Part shown: one piece after another, positions 1 through 8,128 of the stretch
How positions within the stretch are numbered: position 1 is the stretch's first letter
Layout of the letters: each line of letters opens with the position of its first letter
Assembly (NCBI RefSeq): GCF_018130825.1
Contig: NZ_JAFCJS010000005.1
Coordinates: 496,001 to 560,000 of the forward strand
Origin: Bradyrhizobium liaoningense
GTDB taxonomy: Bacteria > Pseudomonadota > Alphaproteobacteria > Rhizobiales > Xanthobacteraceae
Length of the DNA: 64,000 nt
Direction of reading: 5' to 3'
Notes under the pieces: model-generated
What the model was told of the DNA's origin: nothing
The model's database searches: none
The model's input: the letters and a program-made list of their open reading frames with translations, nothing else
Program-made: the position numbers and the translations under genes

Positions 1-1041
1 TGGCGCAATCCGAACTCGGTGAAGAACATCTGGGGACTGGTCGAGCGCTTCAAACCCGAGGCGTTGTCGAGCGTGCCGACGGTGTTGGCTGCGACGCTTG
101 CCGTGCCGCCCGGCAATGCCGACATCTCCAGCCTGAAATATGCCGCCGGCGGCGGTTCGGCGATTCCCGTCGCCGTGGGCTCTGCGATCCAGGACAAGCT
201 GAAGCTGCCGGTGGTCGAGGTCTACGGCATGACCGAGACCTCGAGCGTGCACACGCTGGCCTATCCGGGGCGGCCGATCCGGCTCGGTTCGGTCGGCCTT
301 CCCATGCCTTACGCGCGCGTGCGCATCGTGCAACTCGACGCCGACGGCCGCCTGATCCGCGACTGCAAGCCGGATGAGATCGGCGTCGTCATCATGGCCG
401 GGCCCGGCGTGTTCGGCGGCTATCTCAACGACGAGCACAACAGGGGCGCCTTCGTCGACGAGGTCTGGGTCAATTCCGGCGATCTCGGCCGCCTCGACGC
501 CGACGGCTATCTCTGGATCACCGGCCGTGCCAAGGATCTCGTGATCCGCGGCGGCCACAACATCGATCCGGCGCCGATCGAGGAGATCATGTTCCGCCAT
601 CCCGCGGTCGGCTTCGCCGCGGTGGTCGGCCAGCCCGACGCTTACGCGGGTGAGCTGCCCGTGGGCTACGTGCAACTGAAGCCGGGCGCCAGCGTTGAGC
701 CGGGCGAATTGGAGACGTGGGTGCGCGAGCGCACGCCGGAGCGCGCCGCCGTACCGGTGCAGGTCATCCCGATCGATCCAATGCCGGTGACGGGTGTCGG
801 CAAGGTGTTCAAGCCGCAGCTGCGCTGGGACGCCGCGCAGCGCGTGTTCACCAAGGTGCTGGCACCGCTCGCCGAGCGTGGCATCGACTGCAGGGTGAAG
901 GTCGGTGCGCATGGCAGCCACGGCTCGATCGCCACCGTGACGCTCACCGGCCTGCCGCCGGATCAGCGTGAGGTTGTCGCCGGCGAGGTGCATACGCTGC
1001 TGGCGCCGTTCGTGATGCGGCACGAGGTGGTGCAGGTCTAA
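1..1041 (+). CDS. Acyl-CoA synthetase (AMP-binding), C-terminal part; 5' end outside window
   Basis: The reading frame is open from base 1, so only the last 346 codons are present. The protein is the C-terminal part of an ANL-superfamily adenylating enzyme, which activates a carboxylic acid to an acyl-AMP and then an acyl-CoA. Visible family motifs are the YGMTE block near residue 70, the GDLGRLDADGYLWITGR hinge block near residue 157, and the C-terminal TGVGKVFKP with the expected catalytic lysine. The substrate cannot be told from this portion. The product is cytosolic. A palindromic repeat follows the stop codon immediately. The family call is firm; specificity is unknown. Confidence 0.9.
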   Translation, partial: WRNPNSVKNIWGLVERFKPEALSSVPTVLAATLAVPPGNADISSLKYAAGGGSAIPVAVGSAIQDKLKLPVVEVYGMTETSSVHTLAYPGRPIRLGSVGLPMPYARVRIVQLDADGRLIRDCKPDEIGVVIMAGPGVFGGYLNDEHNRGAFVDEVWVNSGDLGRLDADGYLWITGRAKDLVIRGGHNIDPAPIEEIMFRHPAVGFAAVVGQPDAYAGELPVGYVQLKPGASVEPGELETWVRERTPERAAVPVQVIPIDPMPVTGVGKVFKPQLRWDAAQRVFTKVLAPLAERGIDCRVKVGAHGSHGSIATVTLTGLPPDQREVVAGEVHTLLAPFVMRHEVVQV

Positions 1042-1138
1042 AGCGCGACGAGATTTGGATGAATCGTCATCGCGCTTTAGGTTGTTGTCTGAGCATGATC
1101 TTTTCGGAAAACCGCTGCGCACTTTTCCGGATCATGCT
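1041..1138. repeat. Tandem pair of intergenic palindromes, Bradyrhizobium type
   Basis: Two stem-loops lie side by side. The first pairs AAGCGCGA (1041-1048) with TCGCGCTT (1070-1077). The second pairs AGCATGATC (1092-1100) with GATCATGCT (1130-1138), with an inner GGAAAA/TTTTCC. The same composite unit is, to my knowledge, highly repeated between genes in Bradyrhizobium and relatives. It directly follows the acyl-CoA synthetase stop codon and could act as a transcript 3' end. Confidence 0.8.
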
Positions 1139-1214
1139 TTAGGTGAGAGCGCGAGAGGCTTGCATGCCTCGCTGCAAGCGAGCATCATCCCTCCAAAAAA
1201 ATGGGGGGAAATCG

Positions 1215-2540
1215 ATGCCTCAAGTCTCTCGCCGCCGCCACCTTCAACAATTGTCGGGTGTGTTCGGAGCCGCCGCGCTGTCGGCGTGGTCGAGGTCGGC
1301 CTCGGCTTCGGAGGCGGACATTCCGCCGGAGGGCATCGGCAAGGGCATCCAGCACATCTCCTACAGCGACATCGGCGGCCGCCCCGACAGCGTGCAGGTG
1401 ATGTTCAACCGGCAGCACGTCTATGTCGGACACATGTTCAGCGATGGCGTGACGATCCTGGACGCCTCCGATCCGCGCGCACTGAAGCCGGTCAATTTCT
1501 TCACCGCGGGGCAGAACACCCGCACCCACCATTTGCAGGCGGCGGAGGACCTGCTGCTGGTGGCGAACGGCGCCAACATCGTCGCGATGCAGTCCTACGA
1601 CAACATGCGCGGCTATTTCGAGAACACGCTGGTCGACAGCATCACCAAGACCAAGAAATTCCGCTCCGGCCTGTCGATCCACGACATCTCGAAACCGGGC
1701 GAGATGCGCGAGATCGCGTTCCTCGAAATGCCCGGATTCGGCATCAATCGGCTGTGGTGGCCGGGCGGCCGCTACGCCTACGTGTCGGCGCATTTCGACG
1801 GCTTCACCGACCACATCCTGTGCGTGGTCGATCTCAAGACCATCACCAAGCCGGAGATCGTCTCAAAGTGGTGGCTGCCGGGCATGAACCGCGCGGCCGG
1901 CGAGCCGGCGACGCCCAAGGGCAAGCGCTTTGCGCTCCATCACATGATCACGGCGGGCGATCGCGGCTATGCGGCCTGGCGCGATGGCGGCTTCACCATC
2001 CACGACATCAGCGATCCCGCAAATCCAAAGCTGCTGTCCCACATCAACTGGTCGCCGCCCTTCGCCGGCGGCACGCATACGCCGCTGCCATTGCCGAAGC
2101 GACAGCTCGCGATCGTCGCGGACGAAGCCAACGCGGAGAAATGCGCCAAGGGCTTGTTCCACACCTTCGTGCTCGACGTGCGTGCGCCTGAGAACCCGGT
2201 GCCGATCGCAACGCTGCCGACCCCGCGCGAGCGTGATTTCTGCACGAACGGCACCTTCGGCCCGCATAATCTGCACGAGAACCGGCCGGGCTCGTTCCAG
2301 AGCGAGGAGACGATCTTCGCGACCTACAACAATGCCGGCGTGAGAGTGTTCGACGTCAGGGATGCCTTCGCACCGAAGGAGATCGCCTACTGGGTGCCGC
2401 CGGTGCCGAAAAAGCTGGTCGATCCCCGTCCGAATATCGGGCTCGCAGCCAAGACCTGCGACGCCTATGTCCGGCCCGACGGGCTGATGTTCGTCTCCGA
2501 CTGGAACGCCGGCATGCACGTGCTGCAATATCAGGGGTGA
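1215..2540 (+). CDS. Tat-exported LVIVD-repeat protein
   Basis: The protein has 441 residues. The N-terminus is a twin-arginine signal (SRRRHLQQL, then a short hydrophobic stretch ending near SASA), so a folded protein is probably sent to the periplasm. The mature part contains repeats of the type 'VYVGHMFSDGVTILDASDP', 'GLSIHDISKPGEM', 'GGFTIHDISDPANP' and 'AGVRVFDVRDAF', the hallmark of LVIVD repeats, expected to form a beta-propeller. The ATG at 1215 is chosen because a GGGGGA ribosome site lies six bases upstream and the signal peptide starts there. No enzymatic motif is visible and the biological role is unknown. Confidence 0.85.
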   Translation: MPQVSRRRHLQQLSGVFGAAALSAWSRSASASEADIPPEGIGKGIQHISYSDIGGRPDSVQVMFNRQHVYVGHMFSDGVTILDASDPRALKPVNFFTAGQNTRTHHLQAAEDLLLVANGANIVAMQSYDNMRGYFENTLVDSITKTKKFRSGLSIHDISKPGEMREIAFLEMPGFGINRLWWPGGRYAYVSAHFDGFTDHILCVVDLKTITKPEIVSKWWLPGMNRAAGEPATPKGKRFALHHMITAGDRGYAAWRDGGFTIHDISDPANPKLLSHINWSPPFAGGTHTPLPLPKRQLAIVADEANAEKCAKGLFHTFVLDVRAPENPVPIATLPTPRERDFCTNGTFGPHNLHENRPGSFQSEETIFATYNNAGVRVFDVRDAFAPKEIAYWVPPVPKKLVDPRPNIGLAAKTCDAYVRPDGLMFVSDWNAGMHVLQYQG

Positions 2541-2608
2541 GCGACGCACAAGGCTGAGTTGGCGACTTGTCCGCCGACCACCTCTTCCGATTGGGTGACG
2601 CTTCGCCG

Positions 2609-3976
2609 CTACCCGCGGATCGCCGCATTGGCCTGCGCGGCTGCACCAGTCATGGCATCCTTTGCCGGTTTCTGGCCGTTGACCACTTCATTGACGCCGA
2701 TCATGAACGCATCCAGGATCGGCCTCGATTGCGGATGGAAGAGTATAGCCTTGGCGCGGTCGACATCGGCATTTTGCAAATTGGTCAGCGCGGCCTCGGC
2801 GGCTTGCGAGCCGAATGCCTTCTTGAAGCCCTCGCTGGACCACGCCGACACGCGTGTCGTCGCCAGCCCTGCTGCGGCAGTCTGCAGCGATGTCGGCTTG
2901 CTTGTCGCCCAGAGCAGGAACAGGAAAGCTGCCCGCTTGTTTCGTGATTTTGAATTGATGCAGGCCTGCCAGTGCGACATGAAGGGCACGGGGGCGCGAC
3001 CAGGGACATGCGGAAAGACCGCAAACTCGGCCTGCTTCGCGACGCGACTCCTGGCCGGATTGGAGATGTCGGTCGCGAAATTGCTGCTGTCGATCGCGAC
3101 TGCAGTGCGTCCCTGCAGGAAGTCGTCCAGCACGTGGTACCATTCATAGCTGCCGACGCCGCCAGGCCCGGCCTGGCTGAGCAGGCGTCCGTACATCTCG
3201 ACGGCCGCGATGGCTTCGGGGCTTGCGAAAACGGCCTTGTTGTCCTTGACCATGGCGCCGCCGTAAGAGAACACGAAGCCCATCGCCGGCGGGGAGGAAT
3301 TGCCGCCGGCCTGGGCCCGCATCGCGATCCCCGACATCTCGCCGGACTTGAGCGCCTTGGCGGTCACGAGCAGCTCTTCGAACGTCTGCGGAACCGGTAG
3401 GTTCTTGGCTGCCAGCGCGTCCCCGTTGATGAACATGGTCATCGCTTCGGAGGTGATCGGTATGGCGTACCGTTCGCCGTCGGACCACAGCGGGAAGGCC
3501 CGAGCCGTCTTGAGCAGGTCGCTCTCGTCATACCAGCCGAGATCGGTCAGCGACCTGTTGGAATAATAGCCGTTCAGCGGCTCGAGCCATCCTCCCGAGA
3601 TGCCCTGACCATAGGTCGTGAACATGAAGACGTCGGGCGTCGTGCTGCCGCGGGCGAGCCTGATCGGCAAGGCGCCGAGATATGTGGTTTCGAGCTGGAA
3701 ATCGATGGTGACGTTGATGCCGGTGAGCCGGGTGAACTCCGGCAGCAGCGGCGTGATCGCATTCGACCAGGGATGGATCGCGCCCGAAAGAGAGATCGTC
3801 TGTCCCGCAAACTGCTTCCAATCGATGTTCGCGCTGGCGTATGTCGCAGCGCGATCCTCGGCGAAGCTCCAGCGTGGCAGCGCGGCCAGCGCCGGCAAGA
3901 CTGCGCCCGCCGCCCCCAGTCCGCTGACGAAGCTGCGACGGCTGGTCGGACTTCGACCGCTCTGTGCATGCGTCAT
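2609..3976 (-). CDS. ABC transporter extracellular solute-binding protein (sugar type), orphan
   Basis: The 455-residue protein is a family-1 type periplasmic binding protein. It starts with a twin-arginine signal (SRRSFVSGLGAAGAVLPALAAL). The mature part has the usual two-lobe pattern, with 'PDVFMFTTYGQGISGGWLEPLN' and 'PITSEAMTMFINGDAL' typical of carbohydrate binders. The ATG at 3976 has an AGGGAG ribosome site; an upstream in-frame start at 4012 is less likely because it would bury the signal. No permease or ATPase gene is adjacent. The neighbour is a divergent sensor kinase, so the protein may be an orphan binding subunit or a sensory partner. The ligand is unknown. Confidence 0.85.
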   Translation of the reverse strand: MTHAQSGRSPTSRRSFVSGLGAAGAVLPALAALPRWSFAEDRAATYASANIDWKQFAGQTISLSGAIHPWSNAITPLLPEFTRLTGINVTIDFQLETTYLGALPIRLARGSTTPDVFMFTTYGQGISGGWLEPLNGYYSNRSLTDLGWYDESDLLKTARAFPLWSDGERYAIPITSEAMTMFINGDALAAKNLPVPQTFEELLVTAKALKSGEMSGIAMRAQAGGNSSPPAMGFVFSYGGAMVKDNKAVFASPEAIAAVEMYGRLLSQAGPGGVGSYEWYHVLDDFLQGRTAVAIDSSNFATDISNPARSRVAKQAEFAVFPHVPGRAPVPFMSHWQACINSKSRNKRAAFLFLLWATSKPTSLQTAAAGLATTRVSAWSSEGFKKAFGSQAAEAALTNLQNADVDRAKAILFHPQSRPILDAFMIGVNEVVNGQKPAKDAMTGAAAQANAAIRG

Positions 3977-4075
3977 GTTGGCTCTCCCTGCGACGGCAAT
4001 CATTCGCAACACGAGCCATACCGGTGATGTGCGGCCCTCGCGCGACGACTGACGGCCAAACCGGTCTAACCTTCC

Positions 4076-4100
4076 GGGCGAGAATGTCGGGTTCTCGCCC
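4076..4100. promoter_or_regulatory. Inverted repeat in the divergent promoter region
   Basis: GGGCGAGAA (4076-4084) and TTCTCGCCC (4092-4100) are perfect nine-base arms around a seven-base spacer. The repeat lies between the binding-protein gene and the sensor-kinase gene. A TATTAT box at 4110-4115 just downstream could be the -10 of the kinase gene, so the repeat could be an operator. No binding protein is implied by the sequence. Confidence 0.45.
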
Positions 4101-4181
4101 TAACCATGCTATTATTCTATCATGCTCTGGCGTCGACACCAGAAGACGCGCTGTCACACGAGCATCGAAGATCCAAGGCCG

Positions 4182-6035
4182 ATGTCAGTCCCTGCTCTGG
4201 TCCCGTCTTTGCGATGGCTGGCTCGTCCGCTGGTCGTGGCGGTCGTGGCGCTTCTGACGCTTTTCGCTGCGACCGGGTTTCTCGGCCTGCAATATCGGCA
4301 GGAGCGGCAGGCGGCCCATGACCTGCTTGGGCATAGCCGCCAGGTGCTCGAAACGCTCGATCGGTTGCGTGCGATCACCGCCGAGTTGGAGACCGAGCGG
4401 CGCGGGTATCTAATGACCCTCGACCCCACCTATCTCAAAGCCTACGGCGTCTCCGACGAAGGTGTGCGGCGCGAGGCGCAGGCGCTGCTGGTGCTGGTCG
4501 CGGACGATCCGTTGCAGAGTCTGCGCGCGCAACATCTGGCGCTGACCGTTTCGGCAAAGCTGCGCGAGATCGACGAGATGGTGAAGTCCGCCGGCACGTC
4601 CGGGCAGGCGGCGCTGGCGATGATCCGCAGCATGGATGAGATCCGCTCGCAAATCGATCAGATGGTGGATCACGAGCGCTTTCGGCTCGCCGACCGGGAG
4701 ACCCATGCCGAAGCATTCGAGCAGCGCTGGACCTGGCTGATTGCCGGCGCCGTTGTCCTCATCGTCGCGCTGGCGGGAGCGGCGCTGGCGCTCGCGCGGC
4801 TCGAAGCGAAACGGCGGAGACAGGCGACCGAGGAGAACATTCAACTGCAGAGCGATCTTGCGGCGCGAGATATCAAGATCCGGCGCCTGTTCGACGCCAA
4901 CATCATCGGTATCATCATCTGGGAAGTCGAGGGGCGCATTCTCGAGGCCAATGACGCGTTCCTGCGCATCGTCGGATACGACCGGGACGATCTCGCCTCA
5001 GGGCGCCTGCATCGATACGACCTCACGCCGCCGGAATGGCGCGACCGCGACGTGAAGACCGTGGCGGAGTTGAAGCGGATCGGGACGGCCCAGCCGTTCG
5101 AGAAGGAATATGTGCGGAAGGATGGAAGCCGTGTCTCCGTGCTGATTGGCGGGACGATGTTTGCATCAGGTGGAGATCAAGGGGTCGGCTTTGTCCTCGA
5201 TCTGACGCCTCTCAAGCGGGCAGAGGCCGAAGCTCGCGAGCATGAGCGGCTCTACCGCGAAGCCCTCATGGAGCTCGCGCACGCAAATCGCGTCACCACG
5301 ATGGGGCAGCTCACGGCTTCGATCGCCCACGAGGTCAACCAGCCGATCGCCGCGATCGTGGCGAACGCCGAGGCCGGGTTGAATTGGCTGGAGGCTCAAC
5401 CGCCAAATCTGGAGCGGGTTCGACAGACATTCGACTGGATCACCAGCGACGGCATGCGAGCCGGCGACATCATCGGCCGGATCCGGGCGCTGATAAGGAA
5501 GGCGGCGCCGCAAAAGGAGGATATGGAGATCAACCAGGCGGTGCTCGATGTCATCGCGCTGACCCGCAGCGAAGCGTTCAAGAACGGCGTCTCGGTACGA
5601 ACGCAACTTGCCGACGGCCTGCCGACCATTCCGGCAGATCGGGTTCAACTTCAGCAAGTGCTGCTCAACCTGATCGTCAACGCGATCGAGGCGATGGCCG
5701 CGGTTGGCGAGCACGAACGCGAGCTGCTGATCAGCACCGATCGGGACGTCTCGAACGGTGTGCACGTCACCTTGCGGGATTCCGGTCCGGGACTGGACCC
5801 GAAGAATGTCGACTGCCTGTTCGAGGCCTTCTACACCACCAAGCCGACAGGCATGGGGATGGGCCTCGCCATCTGCCACTCGATCATCGAGGCGCATGGC
5901 GGACGGATGTGGGCCGGCGCAAACGAGCCTCGGGGCGCCGTCTTTCAGTTCACCCTGCCTCTCGCCTCAGACGAGGCCACATCGCGCCTGTTGGAGGCGG
6001 ACGAGCCAACGGGCCTGCGCTCTGTGGCCCGCTGA
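4182..6035 (+). CDS. Membrane histidine kinase with CHASE3-like and PAS domains
   Basis: The protein has 617 residues from this start. It has a transmembrane segment near 15-37, a helical periplasmic region of CHASE3 type ('AELETERRGYLMTLDPTYLKAY'), a second membrane segment near 185-207, a PAS domain around 235-350, a HisKA domain with the phospho-acceptor His383 (SIAHEVNQP) and a HATPase domain with N box (LLNLIVNAIEAM), G1 (DSGPGLDP) and F/G2 boxes (FEAFYTTKPTGMGMGLA). The family resembles FixL/DctB-like kinases but lacks visible haem ligands. No response regulator is adjacent. ATG 4182 has AAGG at five bases; ATG 4122 is an in-frame alternative without a ribosome site. Confidence 0.9.
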   Translation: MSVPALVPSLRWLARPLVVAVVALLTLFAATGFLGLQYRQERQAAHDLLGHSRQVLETLDRLRAITAELETERRGYLMTLDPTYLKAYGVSDEGVRREAQALLVLVADDPLQSLRAQHLALTVSAKLREIDEMVKSAGTSGQAALAMIRSMDEIRSQIDQMVDHERFRLADRETHAEAFEQRWTWLIAGAVVLIVALAGAALALARLEAKRRRQATEENIQLQSDLAARDIKIRRLFDANIIGIIIWEVEGRILEANDAFLRIVGYDRDDLASGRLHRYDLTPPEWRDRDVKTVAELKRIGTAQPFEKEYVRKDGSRVSVLIGGTMFASGGDQGVGFVLDLTPLKRAEAEAREHERLYREALMELAHANRVTTMGQLTASIAHEVNQPIAAIVANAEAGLNWLEAQPPNLERVRQTFDWITSDGMRAGDIIGRIRALIRKAAPQKEDMEINQAVLDVIALTRSEAFKNGVSVRTQLADGLPTIPADRVQLQQVLLNLIVNAIEAMAAVGEHERELLISTDRDVSNGVHVTLRDSGPGLDPKNVDCLFEAFYTTKPTGMGMGLAICHSIIEAHGGRMWAGANEPRGAVFQFTLPLASDEATSRLLEADEPTGLRSVAR

Positions 6036-6173
6036 CGGGGGCTGCGCAGCACGCGCCTTTCGTCATCCGGGCCGTCGTGCAACCGCAGGAGGTGCGGCGG
6101 CATCAGGGCTCGGCCTGGCCGGACTGGACAGCGGCGCTTCGCCGCACGATCAATAAGTTGTCCGGACAGTTTG

Positions 6174-6189
6174 TGTGATCATGATCACA
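6174..6189. promoter_or_regulatory. Perfect CRP-type palindrome upstream of the caspase-like genes
   Basis: The site reads TGTGATCATGATCACA, a perfect 16-base palindrome made of the canonical CRP half-sites TGTGA and TCACA with a six-base spacer. It lies 66 bases upstream of the GTG of the first caspase-like gene. CRP-like proteins bound to cAMP recognise this architecture in proteobacteria. That it is used here is inference. Two class III cyclases lie elsewhere in the window. Confidence 0.6.
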
Positions 6190-6255
6190 TAGGGAGGAAT
6201 TGGCATTCTGCCATGCTCCGAATAGTCTCATGGAATTGCATCCGGGGGGACGCAA

Positions 6256-8103
6256 GTGATTCCGCTTCGGCTATTTGCTTTGGTGATATTTGCGATGAGT
6301 CTTACCTGCGGTCCGGCGCATGCCGACCGGCGGGTGGCGCTTGTCATCGGCAATTCCGCCTACAAGAGCGCGCCCAAGCTCGGCAATCCCGTGAACGATG
6401 CCACGCTGGTCGGCGGCATGTTCAAGAAAGCCGGCTTTGATTCCGTCGATGTCAGGCTGGATCTCAGCGCCAGCGAGATGCGGCGCATGTTGCGTGAGTT
6501 TGCCGGCAGGACGCGCGATGCGGAGATGGCGGTGATCTATTACGCCGGTCACGGCATCGAGCTCGACGGCAACAACTATCTCATTCCGATCGACGCCTCG
6601 CTGGAGACGGACGGCGACGTGCTCGACGAGACCATTCCGGTCGAGCGTGCGCTGTTCGCGGTCGAGCCGGCCAAGCAGCTGCGCCTGATCATCCTGGACG
6701 CCTGCCGCGACAACCCGTTCGCGAAGACGATGAAGCGCACGCTGGCTTCGCGCGCGATCGGACGCGGCCTTGCCAAGGTCGAACCGACCAGCCCCAACAC
6801 CATGATTGCGTTCGCAGCCAAGGCGGGATCGACCGCATCGGACGGCGATGCCAGAAACAGTCCGTTCGCCGCCGCGCTGGTCGAGCACCTGCCGAAGCCC
6901 GGCCTCGATCTGCGCAAGGCCTTCGGCTTCGTGCGCGACGACGTGCTCAAGGCGACCGGCTACAAGCAGGAGCCCTATGTCTACGGCTCGCTCGGCGGCG
7001 ACGATGTGCCCCTCGTCGTGAAACCAGCGGCAACCGGTCCCCAGGCAAATCCGCAGGAGGCCATTCGCAGGGATTATGAGCTCGCGCTCCAGCTTGCGAC
7101 GCGCGACGGCTGGGAAGCGTTTCTGGCGCAATATCCCGACGGCTTCTATGCCAATCTCGCCAAGGGCCAGCTGAACAAGATCGGTGCCGAAGAGACGCGT
7201 GCTACGGCCGAACAGAAGGCTCGGGCGGCCGAGCAGGAAAAGGCAAGGCTCATTGCCGAGCGCGCCCAGAAGGCCGAGCAGGAGAAGGCCGCCGCGGCAG
7301 CCAAGGCCGCCGAAGAGGCGCGGATCGCGGCGGAGAAGAAGAAGGAGATCGAGCAGGCGAAGGCTGAGGCCGCCGAACGCGAGCGCAAGGCGGCAGAAGC
7401 GGCGGCTGCAAAGGCGCTGGCCGAGAAGCAGGCGGCGGAGAAGGCCAAGGCCGAGCTCGCCGCAAAGCAGGCGGCGGAAAGGGCCGAGCAGGCTGCAAAG
7501 CCGGCGGCCGACCGGCAGTTGCCCGAAGTCGAGCAAAAGGTCGCGGCGCTCTCGCCCGGACCGACATCACCATTGTCCGCGGCTGACCTCGCGAAATCCG
7601 TGCAGAGCGAGTTGCGCCGCGTCGGCTGCCTCACGTCGGCTGCAGAAGGCGAGTGGACGTCGGCCGCGCAGCGTTCGCTGACGCTCTTCAACAAATATGC
7701 CGGCACCCAGTTCGACGTGAAGCTTGCCAGCGTCGACGCGCTCGATGCGGTCAAGGCGAAGCCGGGACGGGTCTGCCCGCTGGTCTGCAATTTCGGCTTC
7801 AAGGCCGACGGCGATCAATGCGTGAAGATCACCTGCCGTGCCGGCTACCGCGTCGGTGACGACAACGAGTGCGAGAAGATCCAGGAGAAGAAGCCGGTCG
7901 CCACGCGCGAGGATTCGAGAAAGCGGGACGCAGACCGGAAAGCGACCGAAGCTGCGCCGTCCAAGCCGGAAGCGAGCGGGCAGATCTTTTGTAACTCGGC
8001 GGGATGCCGCCCAGTGCAGAAAGGCTGCAGGCTCGTGTCCGGGGCTACGCCCGGAAGGTATAACGCCGCCATAGGAAGCGGCAATTACGAGGTCTGCAAC
8101 TGA
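6256..8103 (+). CDS. Secreted caspase-like (peptidase C14 family) protein, copy 1
   Basis: The 615-residue protein begins with a Sec signal peptide ending AHA|DRR. Residues 25-260 form a C14-type caspase-like domain with the catalytic dyad His99 (YYAGHGIE) and Cys150 (LDACRDNPF). Residues about 308-430 are an Ala/Glu/Lys-rich coiled coil. The C-terminus has a peptidoglycan-binding-like segment ('RVGCLTSAAEGEWTSAAQRSL') and a cysteine-rich tail. The GTG start is supported by a GGGGGGA ribosome site five bases upstream. A near twin follows 25 bases after the stop, so the two are probably co-transcribed. Targets are unknown; related bacterial proteins are called metacaspase-like or orthocaspase-like. 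Confidence 0.9.
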   Translation: MIPLRLFALVIFAMSLTCGPAHADRRVALVIGNSAYKSAPKLGNPVNDATLVGGMFKKAGFDSVDVRLDLSASEMRRMLREFAGRTRDAEMAVIYYAGHGIELDGNNYLIPIDASLETDGDVLDETIPVERALFAVEPAKQLRLIILDACRDNPFAKTMKRTLASRAIGRGLAKVEPTSPNTMIAFAAKAGSTASDGDARNSPFAAALVEHLPKPGLDLRKAFGFVRDDVLKATGYKQEPYVYGSLGGDDVPLVVKPAATGPQANPQEAIRRDYELALQLATRDGWEAFLAQYPDGFYANLAKGQLNKIGAEETRATAEQKARAAEQEKARLIAERAQKAEQEKAAAAAKAAEEARIAAEKKKEIEQAKAEAAERERKAAEAAAAKALAEKQAAEKAKAELAAKQAAERAEQAAKPAADRQLPEVEQKVAALSPGPTSPLSAADLAKSVQSELRRVGCLTSAAEGEWTSAAQRSLTLFNKYAGTQFDVKLASVDALDAVKAKPGRVCPLVCNFGFKADGDQCVKITCRAGYRVGDDNECEKIQEKKPVATREDSRKRDADRKATEAAPSKPEASGQIFCNSAGCRPVQKGCRLVSGATPGRYNAAIGSGNYEVCN

Positions 8104-8128
8104 ATCGTGTCGTCGATCAAAGCCGCGG

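Noticed and set aside
6171..6440. Frame with a strong AGGGAGGAAT sequence before ATG 6212
   Set aside because: The ribosome-like sequence is 14 bases from that ATG and the frame ends inside the caspase-like gene without any domain; the GTG at 6256 has a better site and gives a signal peptide.
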